From: Marinobacter bryozoorum
GTDB taxonomy: Bacteria > Pseudomonadota > Gammaproteobacteria > Pseudomonadales > Oleiphilaceae
Reading direction: 5' to 3'
DNA length: 49,019 nt
NCBI RefSeq assembly: GCF_023156245.1
Contig: NZ_JAKZAH010000030.1
Span: 1 to 49,019 of the forward strand
Shown here one piece after another: positions 1 through 12,572 of this stretch. The notes below the pieces were generated by a model, which saw only the letters and a program-made list of their open reading frames with translations, did no database searches and was not told the origin of the DNA. Every line of letters starts with the position of its first letter. The first letter of the stretch is position 1. The position numbers were made by a program, and so were the translations under genes.

Positions 1-375
<375 letters not shown>

Positions 376-376
376 C

Positions 377-391
377 GCACCGAACTGGTGC
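377..391. promoter_or_regulatory. Candidate NtrC-binding site upstream of gltB
   Basis: GCACCGAACTGGTGC is a dyad of GCACC and GGTGC with a 5-base centre, matching 11 of 12 conserved positions of the NtrC site GCACCA-N3-TGGTGC. It starts two bases after the damX stop and lies about 75 bp upstream of the probable gltB transcription start. As a 5-bp stem it could instead be a weak hairpin at the damX end; no T-run follows. Confidence 0.45.
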
Positions 392-428
392 AGGAAGTTG
401 CGATAAAGTCCAGGGAGCCAGGAAAAAG

Positions 429-457
429 TTGTCTACGTAGTTTTACGTGTGTAGAAT
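429..457 (+). promoter_or_regulatory. Probable sigma-70 promoter of gltBD
   Basis: TTGTCT (429-434) and TAGAAT (452-457) are separated by exactly 17 bases. Transcription would start near 464, ahead of both possible gltB starts. It argues against starting gltB at the GTG at 447, which lies inside the promoter. Confidence 0.55.
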
Positions 458-551
458 CCCTTCCCCCTTTTTTTCGGTGTCGGCTCAATTTTTGCACTAT
501 CGTGGTGCGCAAGGGGCTGATATGAAAGCTTTTACACGCGAGAGAACGCTT

Positions 552-3500
552 ATGACAACAGGCTTGTATCATCCCGGCGAGTTCCGGGACAACTGTGGTT
601 TCGGCCTGATCGCCCACATGAAGGGCGAGGCAAGCCATAAACTGTTGCAAACCGCTATCGAGTCCCTGACTTGTATGACACACAGGGGGGGCATCGCGGC
701 AGATGGCAAGACAGGCGATGGTTGTGGGCTTCTGATCCAGAGCCCCAAGGCCTTCCTCAATAAAGCTGCAGAAGCAGCATTCGGAAAAAAACCTGGCGAC
801 CTCTTTGCAGTTGGCCAGGTTTTTTTAGCTCCGGACGAAGCCCGCGCGGCGGCCGGACGGCAGGCGGTAGAGAAGCGCCTGGTGGAGCAGGGCCTGGAAA
901 TCATGGGCTGGCGAGAAGTGCCCACCGACAGCAGCTGCCTGGGGCCCATGGCCCTGGACTGCCTGCCGCGTATTGAGCAGGTCTTTGTGGAGCCGGGTGG
1001 CAAGAACGAGAGGGACTTCGGTATCAGCCTGTTCGTAGGCCGGCGCCATGCCGAGCGGGACATGGCCGATGACGATGAGTTCTACATCTGCAGCCTGTCC
1101 CACCGGACCCTGGCCTACAAGGGCCTGATGATGCCCGCTGACCTGGCCAACTTCTACCAGGATCTGGGCGACCCGGACCTGGAAACCGCTATCTGCGTGT
1201 TCCACCAGCGGTTCTCTACCAATACCATGCCGAGGTGGCCCCTGGCCCAGCCGTTCCGCCTGCTGGCCCATAATGGTGAAATCAATACCATCGATGGTAA
1301 CCGCAACTGGGCCATTGCCCGGGCGGCCAAGTTCAGCTCGCCGGAGTTGCCGGATCTGCAGACCCTGCAGCCGCTGGTCAACCTGACTGGCTCGGACTCG
1401 TCCTCTATGGACAACATGCTGGAAGTGTTGCTGGCCGGTGGTGTGGACCTGTTCCGGGCGGCACGGATGATGATTCCGCCTGCCTGGCAGAACGTGGACA
1501 CCATGGACTCCGAGTTGCGGGCGTTCTACGAATACAACTCCATGCATATGGAGCCCTGGGATGGCCCGGCCGGGCTGGTTCTGTCCGACGGCCGCTATGC
1601 CGTCTGTATGCTGGACCGTAACGGTCTGCGGCCGGCCCGGTGGGTGGTCACCAAGGACGACTTCATCACCCTGGCTTCCGAGATTGGTACCTACCACTAC
1701 GAGCCGGAGGACGTCGTCGCCAAGGGTCGTGTCGGACCTGGCCAGATGCTGGCCGTGGACACCGAAAGTGGCGAAGTACTGCACACCCAGGATATCGACA
1801 AGCGCCTCAAGAGCGCCCAGCCCTACAAGAAGTGGCTGCGGGAAAATGCCCTGCGGGTTGAGTCCACACTGAACTCTGATACACCGGAGTTTCGCCTGAT
1901 GGACAACGACGAGCTGCAGGTACACCAGAAGATGTACATGGTCACCTACGAGGAGCGTGACCAGGTGCTGCGTCCGCTGGCTGAGAGCGGCCAGGAGGCG
2001 GTGGGCTCCATGGGGGATGATACGCCCATGGCAGTTCTGTCCAGCAAGGTTCGCCATGTGGCGGACTACTTCCGCCAGAAGTTCGCCCAGGTCACCAACC
2101 CGGCCATCGACCCGCTGCGGGAAGCGGTTGTCATGTCCCTGGAGACCTGTCTTGGCGCCGAGCGGAACGTATTCGAAGAAGGCCCCGAGCATGCCAACCG
2201 GGTGATCCTGACCACGCCGGTGCTTTCCCCGGCGAAGTTCCTGCGTATCGAGGGGAATGAGCGTCCCGGCTTTGAGGTAGCGAAAATCCGCCTCAGCTAC
2301 AGCCCCGAGCGTGGTCTCGAGAATGGCATCCGTGATATCTGCGATGCGGCGGAGAAAGCCGTTCGCGATGACGGCAAGGTGTTGCTGATCCTGTCCGACA
2401 AGGATCTCAAGCAGGGTGAGCTGCCCGTTAACAGCCTGATGGCCACCGGTGCCGTGCATCACCACCTGGTACGTCAGGGGCTGCGCTGCGACTCCAATAT
2501 CATTGTAGAGACCGGCTGGGCGCGGGATCCGCACCACTTTGCCGTGCTGTTTGGCTTTGGCGCCACCGCCGTCTACCCGTATCTGGCCTACCAGGTAATC
2601 AACGACCTGATCCGTACCGGCGAGATGCTGATGGACCCCATCGACGCCAAGAACAATTACCGCAAGGGCATCAACAAGGGCCTGCTGAAGATCCTGTCCA
2701 AGATGGGGATCTCCACCATTACCTCTTACCGGGGGGCACAGCTGTTCGAGGCCATTGGTATTGCCGGTGAGGTCGTGGACCTTTGCTTCCGGGGTGTACC
2801 CAGTCGCATCCAGGGTGCAGCCTTCTATGACTTCCAGCAGGACCAGGAACAACTGGCGGCCACCGCCTGGAAGCGTCGCAAGCCCATCACCCAGGGTGGC
2901 CTGCTCAAGTATGTGCACGGCCAGGAGTACCATGCCTTCAACCCGGATGTGGTGCGTACCCTGCAGGATGCGGTGACCAGCGGTGATTACGGCCAGTACC
3001 AGGAGTACGCTGGCCTGGTGAATAACCGACCCGTAGCAACCCTGCGGGACCTGTTCGGATTCCGGGACGGCATCCAGCCCATTGACCTGTCGGAAGTAGA
3101 ACCGGTGGAAAAGATCTTCCCCCGTTTCGATTCCGCCGCCATGTCCCTGGGGGCCCTGTCGCCGGAGGCCCACGAAGCCCTGGCCATGGCCATGAATACC
3201 CTGGGTGGTCGCTCGAACTCCGGTGAGGGCGGTGAAGACCCGGCCCGCTACGGTACCGAGCGTCGCTCCAAGATCAAGCAGGTAGCCTCTGGGCGCTTTG
3301 GTGTCACGGCGGAATACCTGCGTAGCGCAGACGTTATGCAGATCAAGGTGGCCCAGGGTGCCAAGCCCGGTGAAGGTGGCCAGTTGCCTGGTGGCAAGGT
3401 GAACGCCCTGATCGCACGGTTGCGCTACTCGGTGCCCGGGGTGACCCTGATTTCACCGCCGCCGCATCACGACATCTACTCCATCGAGGACCTGGCGCAG

Positions 3501-5003
3501 CTGATCTTTGACCTCAAGCAGGTGAACCCGGAGGCGCTGGTGTCAGTCAAGCTGGTGTCGGAGCCCGGTGTTGGTACGATCGCCGCGGGTGTTGCCAAGG
3601 CCTATGCGGACCTGATCACGGTATCCGGCTACGACGGCGGTACTGCGGCCAGCCCGCTGACGTCTATCCGCTACGCGGGCTCCCCCTGGGAGCTTGGTCT
3701 GAGCGAAACCCAGCAGGCCCTCCGGGCCAATGATTTGCGGGGCAAGATCCGCCTGCAGACTGATGGTGGCATCAAAACTGGCCTGGACGTGGTCAAAGGC
3801 GCCATTCTCGGTGCCGAGAGCTTTGGTTTCGGGACCACCCCCATGGTCGCACTGGGCTGCAAGTACCTACGTATCTGTCATCTGAACAACTGCGCCACCG
3901 GTGTGGCCACCCAGGACGACTACCTGCGGGAGGAGCACTTCAAGGGTACCGTGGAAATGGCCATGAACTTCTTCCGCTTCGTGGCGGAGGAAACTCGCGA
4001 ATGGATGGCGAAGCTGGGCGTTCGCAGCCTGGAGGAACTGGTGGGTCGCGTTGACCTGCTGGAGCGCCTGCCGGGCGACACCGAGCGCCAGAAGCGCCTG
4101 GACCTGAGTCGCCTGGTCAGTAATGACCATATCCCGGCCGACAAGCCGCAAACCTGCCAGGTGGAGCGTAACACCCCGTTTGACGAGGGCGCGCTGGCAG
4201 AGCAGATGGTCAAGGATATCCGTAATGCCATTGTGGAGAAATCCGGCGGTGCATGGAGCTACAAGGTCACCAACTGTGACCGTTCCATTGGTGCCCGCTT
4301 GTCTGGTGAGATCGCCGCTCTTCATGGCAACCAGGGCATGGCCGATGCACCCATCACCCTGGACCTGAAAGGCACCGCTGGCCAGAGCTTCGGTGTGTGG
4401 AACGTCGCAGGCCTGAACCTGGTGCTGGAAGGCGATGCCAACGACTATGTGGGCAAGGGCATGACCGGCGGCAAGCTGGTGGTGCGCCCGCCGCGGGTGA
4501 GCACCTTCCAGTCCCAGGAAACCGCCATCATCGGTAACACCTGCCTGTACGGTGCTACCGGCGGCAAGCTGTTTGCTGCCGGTACCGCAGGTGAACGGTT
4601 TGGTGTTCGTAACTCCGGTGCCCATGCGGTAGTGGAAGGCGTTGGTGATCACGGTTGTGAGTATATGACCGGCGGCATGGTCGCGGTACTTGGCAATACC
4701 GGGTATAACTTCGGTGCCGGTATGACCGGTGGCTTTGCCTATGTGCTGGACCAGTCCAACACCTTCGTGGATAAATATAACCATGAGCTAGTAGAGATCC
4801 AGCGTATCTCCCGGGAAGACATGGAGCCCTACCGTAACTACCTGCGGAGTGTGATCCGCGAGCACGTGACGGAAACGGCAAGCGAGTGGGCAAGCCACCT
4901 TCTGGAGAATTTCGACGACTACGTAGGCCGTTTCTGGCTGGTCAAGCCAAAGGCTGCCAGCCTGAAGACCCTGCTGGCCAGCACCAGGGCCCGCCCGGAG
5001 TAA
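552..5003 (+). CDS. gltB: Glutamate synthase (NADPH) large subunit
   Basis: Transfers the glutamine amide nitrogen to 2-oxoglutarate to give two glutamates, with GltD, in the cytoplasm. From the ATG at 552 the protein has 1483 residues, near the length I recall for Pseudomonas GltB. Cys15 (in [10 protein letters not shown]) is the expected N-terminal amidotransferase nucleophile, so a short propeptide is probably removed. An FMN-binding synthase domain follows in the middle; Cys1103, Cys1109 and Cys1114 ([12 protein letters not shown]) would bind the 3Fe-4S cluster; the C-terminus is the glycine-rich beta-helix domain. An in-frame ATG at 522 has a better Shine-Dalgarno (AAGGGG, 5-base gap) and would only lengthen the propeptide by ten residues. 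Forms an operon with gltD. Confidence 0.96.
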   Translation: MTTGLYHPGEFRDNCGFGLIAHMKGEASHKLLQTAIESLTCMTHRGGIAADGKTGDGCGLLIQSPKAFLNKAAEAAFGKKPGDLFAVGQVFLAPDEARAAAGRQAVEKRLVEQGLEIMGWREVPTDSSCLGPMALDCLPRIEQVFVEPGGKNERDFGISLFVGRRHAERDMADDDEFYICSLSHRTLAYKGLMMPADLANFYQDLGDPDLETAICVFHQRFSTNTMPRWPLAQPFRLLAHNGEINTIDGNRNWAIARAAKFSSPELPDLQTLQPLVNLTGSDSSSMDNMLEVLLAGGVDLFRAARMMIPPAWQNVDTMDSELRAFYEYNSMHMEPWDGPAGLVLSDGRYAVCMLDRNGLRPARWVVTKDDFITLASEIGTYHYEPEDVVAKGRVGPGQMLAVDTESGEVLHTQDIDKRLKSAQPYKKWLRENALRVESTLNSDTPEFRLMDNDELQVHQKMYMVTYEERDQVLRPLAESGQEAVGSMGDDTPMAVLSSKVRHVADYFRQKFAQVTNPAIDPLREAVVMSLETCLGAERNVFEEGPEHANRVILTTPVLSPAKFLRIEGNERPGFEVAKIRLSYSPERGLENGIRDICDAAEKAVRDDGKVLLILSDKDLKQGELPVNSLMATGAVHHHLVRQGLRCDSNIIVETGWARDPHHFAVLFGFGATAVYPYLAYQVINDLIRTGEMLMDPIDAKNNYRKGINKGLLKILSKMGISTITSYRGAQLFEAIGIAGEVVDLCFRGVPSRIQGAAFYDFQQDQEQLAATAWKRRKPITQGGLLKYVHGQEYHAFNPDVVRTLQDAVTSGDYGQYQEYAGLVNNRPVATLRDLFGFRDGIQPIDLSEVEPVEKIFPRFDSAAMSLGALSPEAHEALAMAMNTLGGRSNSGEGGEDPARYGTERRSKIKQVASGRFGVTAEYLRSADVMQIKVAQGAKPGEGGQLPGGKVNALIARLRYSVPGVTLISPPPHHDIYSIEDLAQLIFDLKQVNPEALVSVKLVSEPGVGTIAAGVAKAYADLITVSGYDGGTAASPLTSIRYAGSPWELGLSETQQALRANDLRGKIRLQTDGGIKTGLDVVKGAILGAESFGFGTTPMVALGCKYLRICHLNNCATGVATQDDYLREEHFKGTVEMAMNFFRFVAEETREWMAKLGVRSLEELVGRVDLLERLPGDTERQKRLDLSRLVSNDHIPADKPQTCQVERNTPFDEGALAEQMVKDIRNAIVEKSGGAWSYKVTNCDRSIGARLSGEIAALHGNQGMADAPITLDLKGTAGQSFGVWNVAGLNLVLEGDANDYVGKGMTGGKLVVRPPRVSTFQSQETAIIGNTCLYGATGGKLFAAGTAGERFGVRNSGAHAVVEGVGDHGCEYMTGGMVAVLGNTGYNFGAGMTGGFAYVLDQSNTFVDKYNHELVEIQRISREDMEPYRNYLRSVIREHVTETASEWASHLLENFDDYVGRFWLVKPKAASLKTLLASTRARPE

Positions 5004-5022
5004 GCGCCGGGACAAGGTTTTT

Positions 5023-5049
5023 CGCCGACCCGTCCAAGTCGGGTCGGCG
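5023..5049 (+). other. Intercistronic hairpin between gltB and gltD
   Basis: CGCCGACCCG (5023-5032) and CGGGTCGGCG (5040-5049) form a perfect 10-bp stem with a 7-base loop. No T-run follows, so it looks like an mRNA-processing or stability element rather than a full terminator. Confidence 0.6.
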
Positions 5050-5061
5050 CGTCGAAATTAA

Positions 5062-6498
<1,437 letters not shown>

Positions 6499-6527
6499 GA
6501 CAGTCCAATTAACGGCTGATCCGTATC

Positions 6528-6563
6528 AAAAGGGCAGCACCATTCCGGTGGCTGCCCTTTTTT
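6528..6563 (+). terminator. Rho-independent terminator after gltD
   Basis: AAAAGGGCAGC (6528-6538) pairs with GCTGCCCTTTT (6551-6561). The stem extends by ACC/GGT around a short loop, and six T residues occupy 6558-6563. Confidence 0.9.
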
Positions 6564-6663
6564 ATTGTCGCAAACGCGTTATCATTGCGCGCATCATGAC
6601 CAGTGGAAAACCGGCTGACCCGGTTTTGCCTGGCCAGTCAGACTCCGAAGATCAGGACCCGAT

Positions 6664-7728
6664 ATGAGCGAACTGCAGAACGACCGCTTCCTCCGCGCCC
6701 TCATGCGCCAGCCCGTAGACCGCACCCCCGTCTGGATGATGCGCCAGGCCGGTCGTTACCTTCCGGAATACCGCGCGACCCGGGCCAAGGCCGGGGACTT
6801 CCTCAGCCTGTGCAAGAACACACCGCTGGCCTGCGAAGTCACCCTGCAGCCCCTTGAGCGTTTTCCGCTGGATGCGGCGATCCTGTTCTCGGACATCCTG
6901 ACGATCCCTGACGCCCTGGGTCTTGGGCTGTACTTCGAAACCGGCGAAGGCCCCAAGTTCCGTAATGTGATCCGCTCCGAAGCCGACGTTGCCGCTTTGC
7001 CGAATTTGAAGGCCGAAGTAGACCTGGACTACGTCATGAACGCGGTTTCCACCATTCGTGGCGCACTGAACGGCCGCGTGCCCCTGATTGGCTTCTCCGG
7101 CAGTCCGTGGACCCTGGCGACGTACATGATCGAGGGTGGCTCTTCCAAGACCTTCTCGGAAGCGAAGAAGCTGATGTACGGCCAGCCTGACGTCATGCAC
7201 CGGTTGCTGGACCACCTGGCGGACTCGGTGATCGATTATCTGAACGGCCAGATCCGGGCGGGCGCCCAGGCGGTGCAGATTTTCGATACCTGGGGTGGGG
7301 TGCTCAGCAGTTGGGCCTACCAGGAGTTCTCTCTGGCCTATATGAAGAAGATCGCCGATGGCCTGATCCGCGAGAACGACGGTCGCCGGGTGCCGCTGAT
7401 TATCTTTACCAAGAACGGCGGTCAGTGGCTGGAGTCCATGGCGGAGTCCGGGGCCGATGCCCTGGGGCTGGACTGGACCACGGATATCGGCAACGCCCGC
7501 GCCCGTGTCGGCGACCGGGTAGCCCTGCAGGGCAACATGGACCCGGCAATGTTGTATGCGCCGAAGGAGCGGATTCGCCAGGAGGTGGCCGATATCCTGA
7601 AGCGCTACGGCTCAGGGCCTGGTCACATCTTCAATCTCGGCCACGGTATTACACCGGATGTGGATCCGGAGCATGCCGGGGCGTTTATTGAGGCGGTTGT
7701 CGAGTTGAGTGGGGAGTATCATCGCTAG
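6664..7728 (+). CDS. hemE: Uroporphyrinogen III decarboxylase
   Basis: Removes four carboxyl groups from uroporphyrinogen III to give coproporphyrinogen III in haem synthesis; cytoplasmic. The 354-residue length is normal for HemE. The N-terminal substrate-binding signature is plain ([18 protein letters not shown]), followed by the [13 protein letters not shown] segment and, near the C-terminus, [11 protein letters not shown]. The ATG at 6664 has AGGA about eight bases upstream. It has its own position after the gltD terminator. No terminator is visible downstream; a repeat region begins about 40 bp after the stop. Confidence 0.95.
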   Translation: MSELQNDRFLRALMRQPVDRTPVWMMRQAGRYLPEYRATRAKAGDFLSLCKNTPLACEVTLQPLERFPLDAAILFSDILTIPDALGLGLYFETGEGPKFRNVIRSEADVAALPNLKAEVDLDYVMNAVSTIRGALNGRVPLIGFSGSPWTLATYMIEGGSSKTFSEAKKLMYGQPDVMHRLLDHLADSVIDYLNGQIRAGAQAVQIFDTWGGVLSSWAYQEFSLAYMKKIADGLIRENDGRRVPLIIFTKNGGQWLESMAESGADALGLDWTTDIGNARARVGDRVALQGNMDPAMLYAPKERIRQEVADILKRYGSGPGHIFNLGHGITPDVDPEHAGAFIEAVVELSGEYHR

Positions 7729-7770
7729 GGGTTTGTGTTCGACTCTTTGTACCCTAGCCTGGGTGTGGTT

Positions 7771-7998
7771 AGTAGCCTGAATGGCTTGGTGTCTGGGCGG
7801 TAACCCTTTTGCTGGACAGGTCTGCATGTACCTCTTTGCAGATTTCACCAGTGTTAGTAGCCTGAAGGTGGGGTGCTTGGGCCACCGGGCCGATAACACT
7901 TTTCCGGACACGCCGTGGATCCATCCATGGAGGCTCTTCAAAAACGTCCCTGTTTTTGAAGGTCCGGAAAAGTGTTCTCAACCCGATGTCCCTCTAAC
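7771..7998 (+). repeat. Left arm of an inverted repeat pair flanking pilZ
   Basis: This segment returns in inverted orientation at 8499-8723. The inner 104 bp (7895-7998 versus 8499-8602) differ at only two positions. The outer half is more diverged but keeps the AGTAGCCTGAATGGCTTGGT start, an ACCTCTTTGCAG block and GGCCACCGGGC. Within the inner part CTTCAAAAACGT/CTGTTTTTGAAG and TTTTCCGGAC/GTCCGGAAAA form nested stems, and TCCATCCATGGA (7920-7931) is the conserved small hairpin of the repeat family also seen in the urease operon. Confidence 0.9.
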
Positions 7999-8016
7999 GT
8001 CGGAGATATCGCGAAA

Positions 8017-8403
8017 TTATTCCATGAGGTGGTTTAGTTCGCGATCCAACAAGGCTTGGTCTCCCAGATTCAATTCGACCAAGCGTTTGAGGTGGGCAGC
8101 GCTCTCCAGGTCTATATATTCGATCTTGAAGCCTAGCCGATCTGGCTCGATATGGCGCAGGGTAACCGCCATCACAATGGCGCTTTCATGGTCGTTCAGG
8201 TGGACCGTCAATTCGCAGGGTTCACCTTCAGATGCTGCCCAGCCCGGCGGCCGACTCACCAGGGCACCCTTCAGCGAAATATCCAAAACCTCTGCAGTTT
8301 GAACATCGTCCTGCCAGTAAAGCTCGCATGGTGCATCGAACGAAATTCGTTGAAAACGGCGTTTCTCTGGTTCTTTCTCGGCCATGCCATCACTCCGGGC
8401 CAT
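8017..8403 (-). CDS. PilZ-domain protein, likely c-di-GMP receptor
   Basis: A stand-alone PilZ protein of 128 residues. It shows both c-di-GMP-binding signatures: RxxxR as Arg15-Arg19 (RRFQR) and DxSxxG as Asp41-Ser43-Gly46 (DISLKG). There is no enzymatic or membrane domain, so it probably works by protein contact, for example with motility or secretion machinery; the target cannot be deduced here. An in-frame ATG at 8385 (product 122 residues) has GGAG seven bases upstream and may be the true start. The gene stands alone on the minus strand between the two inverted repeat arms, 18 bp from the left one. Confidence 0.85.
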   Translation of the reverse strand: MARSDGMAEKEPEKRRFQRISFDAPCELYWQDDVQTAEVLDISLKGALVSRPPGWAASEGEPCELTVHLNDHESAIVMAVTLRHIEPDRLGFKIEYIDLESAAHLKRLVELNLGDQALLDRELNHLME

Positions 8404-8498
8404 CGTTGTTGTCTTCTCGACTATAGACCTCCGGAGCTACTGAATCCACTGAGGTCCTTACCAGCAATGAGTAGCCATGGTTGGCGATAACGCCAGAG

Positions 8499-8723
8499 GT
8501 TAGAGGGACATCGGGTTGAGAAAACTTTTCCGGACCTTCAAAAACAGGGACGTTTTTGAAGAGCCTCCATGGATGGATTCACGGCGTGTCCGGAAAAGTG
8601 TTCTCTGCCCGGTGGCCCCGGCACCGCGCCTTTTAGGCTACTGATCCTGCCGAGACCTGCAAAGAGGTCGTCCGGGCAGAGATTATCGGCCTGGCACCCA
8701 GGCACCAAGCCATTCAGGCTACT
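8499..8723 (-). repeat. Right arm of the inverted repeat pair flanking pilZ
   Basis: Inverted copy of 7771-7998; the small hairpin TCCATGGATGGA is at 8566-8577. The rest of the 418-bp gap between pilZ and radA holds the upstream region of pilZ (8404-8498) and about 100 bp after this arm in which nothing else was recognised. Confidence 0.9.
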
Positions 8724-8821
8724 TACGCAGTCGAGTTCCAAGCGGAAGTGTTCACAGCGCGTCTGGGGACGCCTGACCGATCCAGTACACCCCACATCCA
8801 AGGCTGGGGTGCCAGGACCAA

Positions 8822-10201
8822 TCAAAGCTCCTCAAGAGCCGACAACGCCTCACTGAGTTTGGTAACCGGAATCACCTTCATCCCCTCAATGGCCTTGCGG
8901 GGTGCATTGGCCTTGGGAACCAGTGCCCGGGTAAACCCGTGCTTGGCGGCTTCGTAGATGCGCTCCTGCCCGGAAGGCACCGGGCGAATCTCGCCGGACA
9001 GGCCCACCTCACCAAAAATTACCAGATCCTGGGGCAGGGCGCGGTCGCGGAAGGACGAAACTATTGCCGCCAGCAGGGCCAGGTCAGCGCTGGTCTCGGC
9101 GACCTTGACGCCGCCCACCACATTCACAAACACATCCTGATCCGCCACATGCATGCCGCCATGACGGTGCAGCACCGCCAGCAGCATGGCCAGCCGGTTC
9201 TGGTCCAGGCCCACTGCTACCCGGCGCGGATAACTGCCCTGGGCCATATCCACCAGTGCCTGGATCTCCACCAGCATGGGTCGGGTGCCTTCCCAGACTA
9301 CCATCACCACGCTGCCCGGTGCCGCCTCCTCGCCACGGTTCAGGAAAATGGCGCTGGGGTTCTTCACCTCTTTCAGGCCCTGTTCCAGCATGGCGAACAC
9401 ACCCAGCTCATTGACTGCGCCGAAGCGGTTCTTGATGCCCCGCAGGGTGCGGTAGCGGCTGTCGCTGGAGCCTTCCAGAAGGATGGAACAGTCGATCATA
9501 TGCTCCAGCACCTTGGGGCCGGCCAGGCTGCCATCCTTGGTGACATGGCCCACCAGGAAGAGGATGGTGCCGGTCTGCTTGGCGAAGCGGGTCAGGTAAG
9601 CGGCGCTTTCCCGCACCTGGGAGACAGAGCCCGGTGCCGACTCGATATCGGCTACGTGCATCACCTGGATACTGTCCACTACCAGGATCTTCGGCTTCTC
9701 GGCTTCCGCTACCTGCAGGAGTCGCTCCACGCTGGTTTCCGACAGCATTTTCAGGTCCCCGGTGGGAACCCCAAGGCGCTTGGCACGCATGGCCACCTGT
9801 TGCAGGGATTCCTCGCCGGTGACATACAGTGCCGGAGTCTTCTCGGCCAAGTGGCATACCGCCTGCAGCAGCAACGTACTTTTACCGGCGCCCGGATGGC
9901 CACCCATCAGCACGGCAGAGCCTTCCACCAGGCCGCCGCCCAGCACCCGGTCGAACTCCTGCATGCCGGTGCTGATGCGGGGCTGTTCCGCAAGGCTCAC
10001 TTTATCAAGGCTTTGCACCGCCGACAGGCTGCCGGCGAAGCCTTCGAAGCGGGCGCCGCGGGCACCCCTGGTGCTGCTGCCGCCGACACCGCGAACTTCG
10101 CTGATGGTGTTCCAGCCATGGCAGGCGCCGCACTGGCCCTGCCACTTGGAATAGTCAGCACCGCACTCGGTGCATACGAAGGCTGTCTTGGATTTTGCCA
10201 T
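8822..10201 (-). CDS. radA: DNA repair protein RadA (Sms)
   Basis: A RecA-related ATPase and branch-migration helicase that processes recombination intermediates. The 459-residue product has an N-terminal C4 zinc finger (Cys10, 13, 24, 27), a Walker A at 100-109 (GGHPGAGKST), the RadA-specific KNRFG motif, and a C-terminal Lon-protease-like domain lacking proteolytic function in the family. The ATG at 10201 gives the conserved MAKSKTAFVCTECG start; the frame runs 22 codons further upstream but that part translates a palindromic repeat and is unlikely to be protein. It lies downstream of ettA on the same strand. Confidence 0.95.
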   Translation of the reverse strand: MAKSKTAFVCTECGADYSKWQGQCGACHGWNTISEVRGVGGSSTRGARGARFEGFAGSLSAVQSLDKVSLAEQPRISTGMQEFDRVLGGGLVEGSAVLMGGHPGAGKSTLLLQAVCHLAEKTPALYVTGEESLQQVAMRAKRLGVPTGDLKMLSETSVERLLQVAEAEKPKILVVDSIQVMHVADIESAPGSVSQVRESAAYLTRFAKQTGTILFLVGHVTKDGSLAGPKVLEHMIDCSILLEGSSDSRYRTLRGIKNRFGAVNELGVFAMLEQGLKEVKNPSAIFLNRGEEAAPGSVVMVVWEGTRPMLVEIQALVDMAQGSYPRRVAVGLDQNRLAMLLAVLHRHGGMHVADQDVFVNVVGGVKVAETSADLALLAAIVSSFRDRALPQDLVIFGEVGLSGEIRPVPSGQERIYEAAKHGFTRALVPKANAPRKAIEGMKVIPVTKLSEALSALEEL

Positions 10202-10222
10202 GGGTGAATCCTTACTGGATCG

Positions 10223-10325
10223 CCCCCTCACCCCAACCCCTCTCCCGCCAGGGGGAGAGGGGCTCACTCCGGAGTGTCTTTCAGACTCCGCTCTCCCTTG
10301 AGGGGAGAGGGGATGAGGGTGGGGC
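10223..10325. repeat. Double palindrome of the CTCTCCC type between ettA and radA
   Basis: Two hairpins lie back to back: CCCCTCTCCC / GGGGAGAGGGG and CTCTCCC-ttga-GGGGAGAG. They form a larger imperfect inverted repeat (CCCTCACCCC on the left, GATGAGGGTGGGG on the right) around a GGAGT/ACTCC stem. Such elements occur widely in proteobacteria. Here it fills the ettA-radA gap and may act as a transcript end or stability element. Confidence 0.75.
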
Positions 10326-10346
10326 AGGCAGCTATGAAGTTTGAGC

Positions 10347-12008
<1,662 letters not shown>

Positions 12009-12035
12009 GTTGGCTGTGTCCTCTTTATACTGGTT

Positions 12036-12127
12036 TGCCACGGAATCCACGGCCCTTCGACAGGCTCAGGGCGAGCGGGCAACTCAAAGACTCTTTTGCC
12101 ACGAAATCCACGAAAGAACACGAAATA
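12036..12127. repeat. Dispersed repeats: CCACGGAATCCACGG type and GACAGGCTCAGGG type
   Basis: GCCACGGAATCCACGG (12037-12052) is followed at once by CCCTTCGACAGGCTCAGGGC, a common proteobacterial dispersed palindrome, and then by GCCACGAAATCCACGAAAG near 12100-12120. Related sequence recurs at 12181-12318, 21553-21771 and 32501-32552. They lie upstream of ettA. Confidence 0.75.
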
Positions 12128-12180
12128 GTCCGTTGATTGACTGAAAGACGCGACTGTTTCGTCTTTCCCTTTCGCATCCT

Positions 12181-12240
12181 TTCGTGGATTTCGTGGATTT
12201 CGTGGATTTCGTGGATTTCGTGGATTTCGTGGATTTCGTG
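12181..12240 (+). repeat. 9-bp tandem repeat (TTCGTGGAT)6 plus partial unit
   Basis: Six perfect 9-bp units occupy 12181-12234 and a partial seventh (TTCGTG) follows. It is a tandem expansion of the unit in the CCACGAAATCCACGAA dispersed repeats, read on the other strand. Too short in period to be CRISPR. Confidence 0.95.
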
Positions 12241-12262
12241 GGAAAACCACATCCAGGTTTTT

Positions 12263-12572
12263 GTGTTCGCCCTGAGCCTGTCGATCTTTGCGTTCGCCCT
12301 GAGCCTGTCGAAGGGCGTGTTCTTCGGTGGCAAAAAGCTTTAATGCAGGCCAGAACGTCGCCTGCTGGAAATCAGAACCCCGTAAGGTATCTAAACCTAT
12401 TGGGGATAGCAATTGACGCAGAGCGGAATAGCCCCGCGTGCCGGTATCTGCGGACGGTATAAAGGATGATTTTCCACCCGCTTTCGGGATAGAATAGCGG
12501 CCCAATTTTTCAGGGGTTCCGGTGGCGCGGATGCGCTTCAGGGCCAGCCATACAGACAGGGGCAGCACATCC
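12263..12572 (+). other. Rest of the ettA-glyA gap: dispersed palindromes and probable glyA leader
   Basis: Two direct copies of GTTCGCCCTGAGCCTGTCGA lie at about 12265-12284 and 12292-12311; the second continues into AGGGC. From about 12340 to 12572 no gene is seen. TAGAAT at 12490-12495 could be a -10 box for glyA, but a matching -35 was not found. Confidence 0.6.

Noticed and set aside
447..551. Upstream extension of gltB to the GTG at 447
   Set aside because: The GTG lies within the -35/-10 promoter and the extension has no similarity to GltB.
825..3173. Long open frame (782 codons) on the minus strand opposite gltB
   Set aside because: It is the antisense shadow of a high-GC conserved gene; its translation is low-complexity and has no family features.
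12181..12240. Possible CRISPR array
   Set aside because: Units are 9 bp and directly adjacent with no spacers; a simple tandem repeat. The 6-bp repeat at the window start is likewise not CRISPR.
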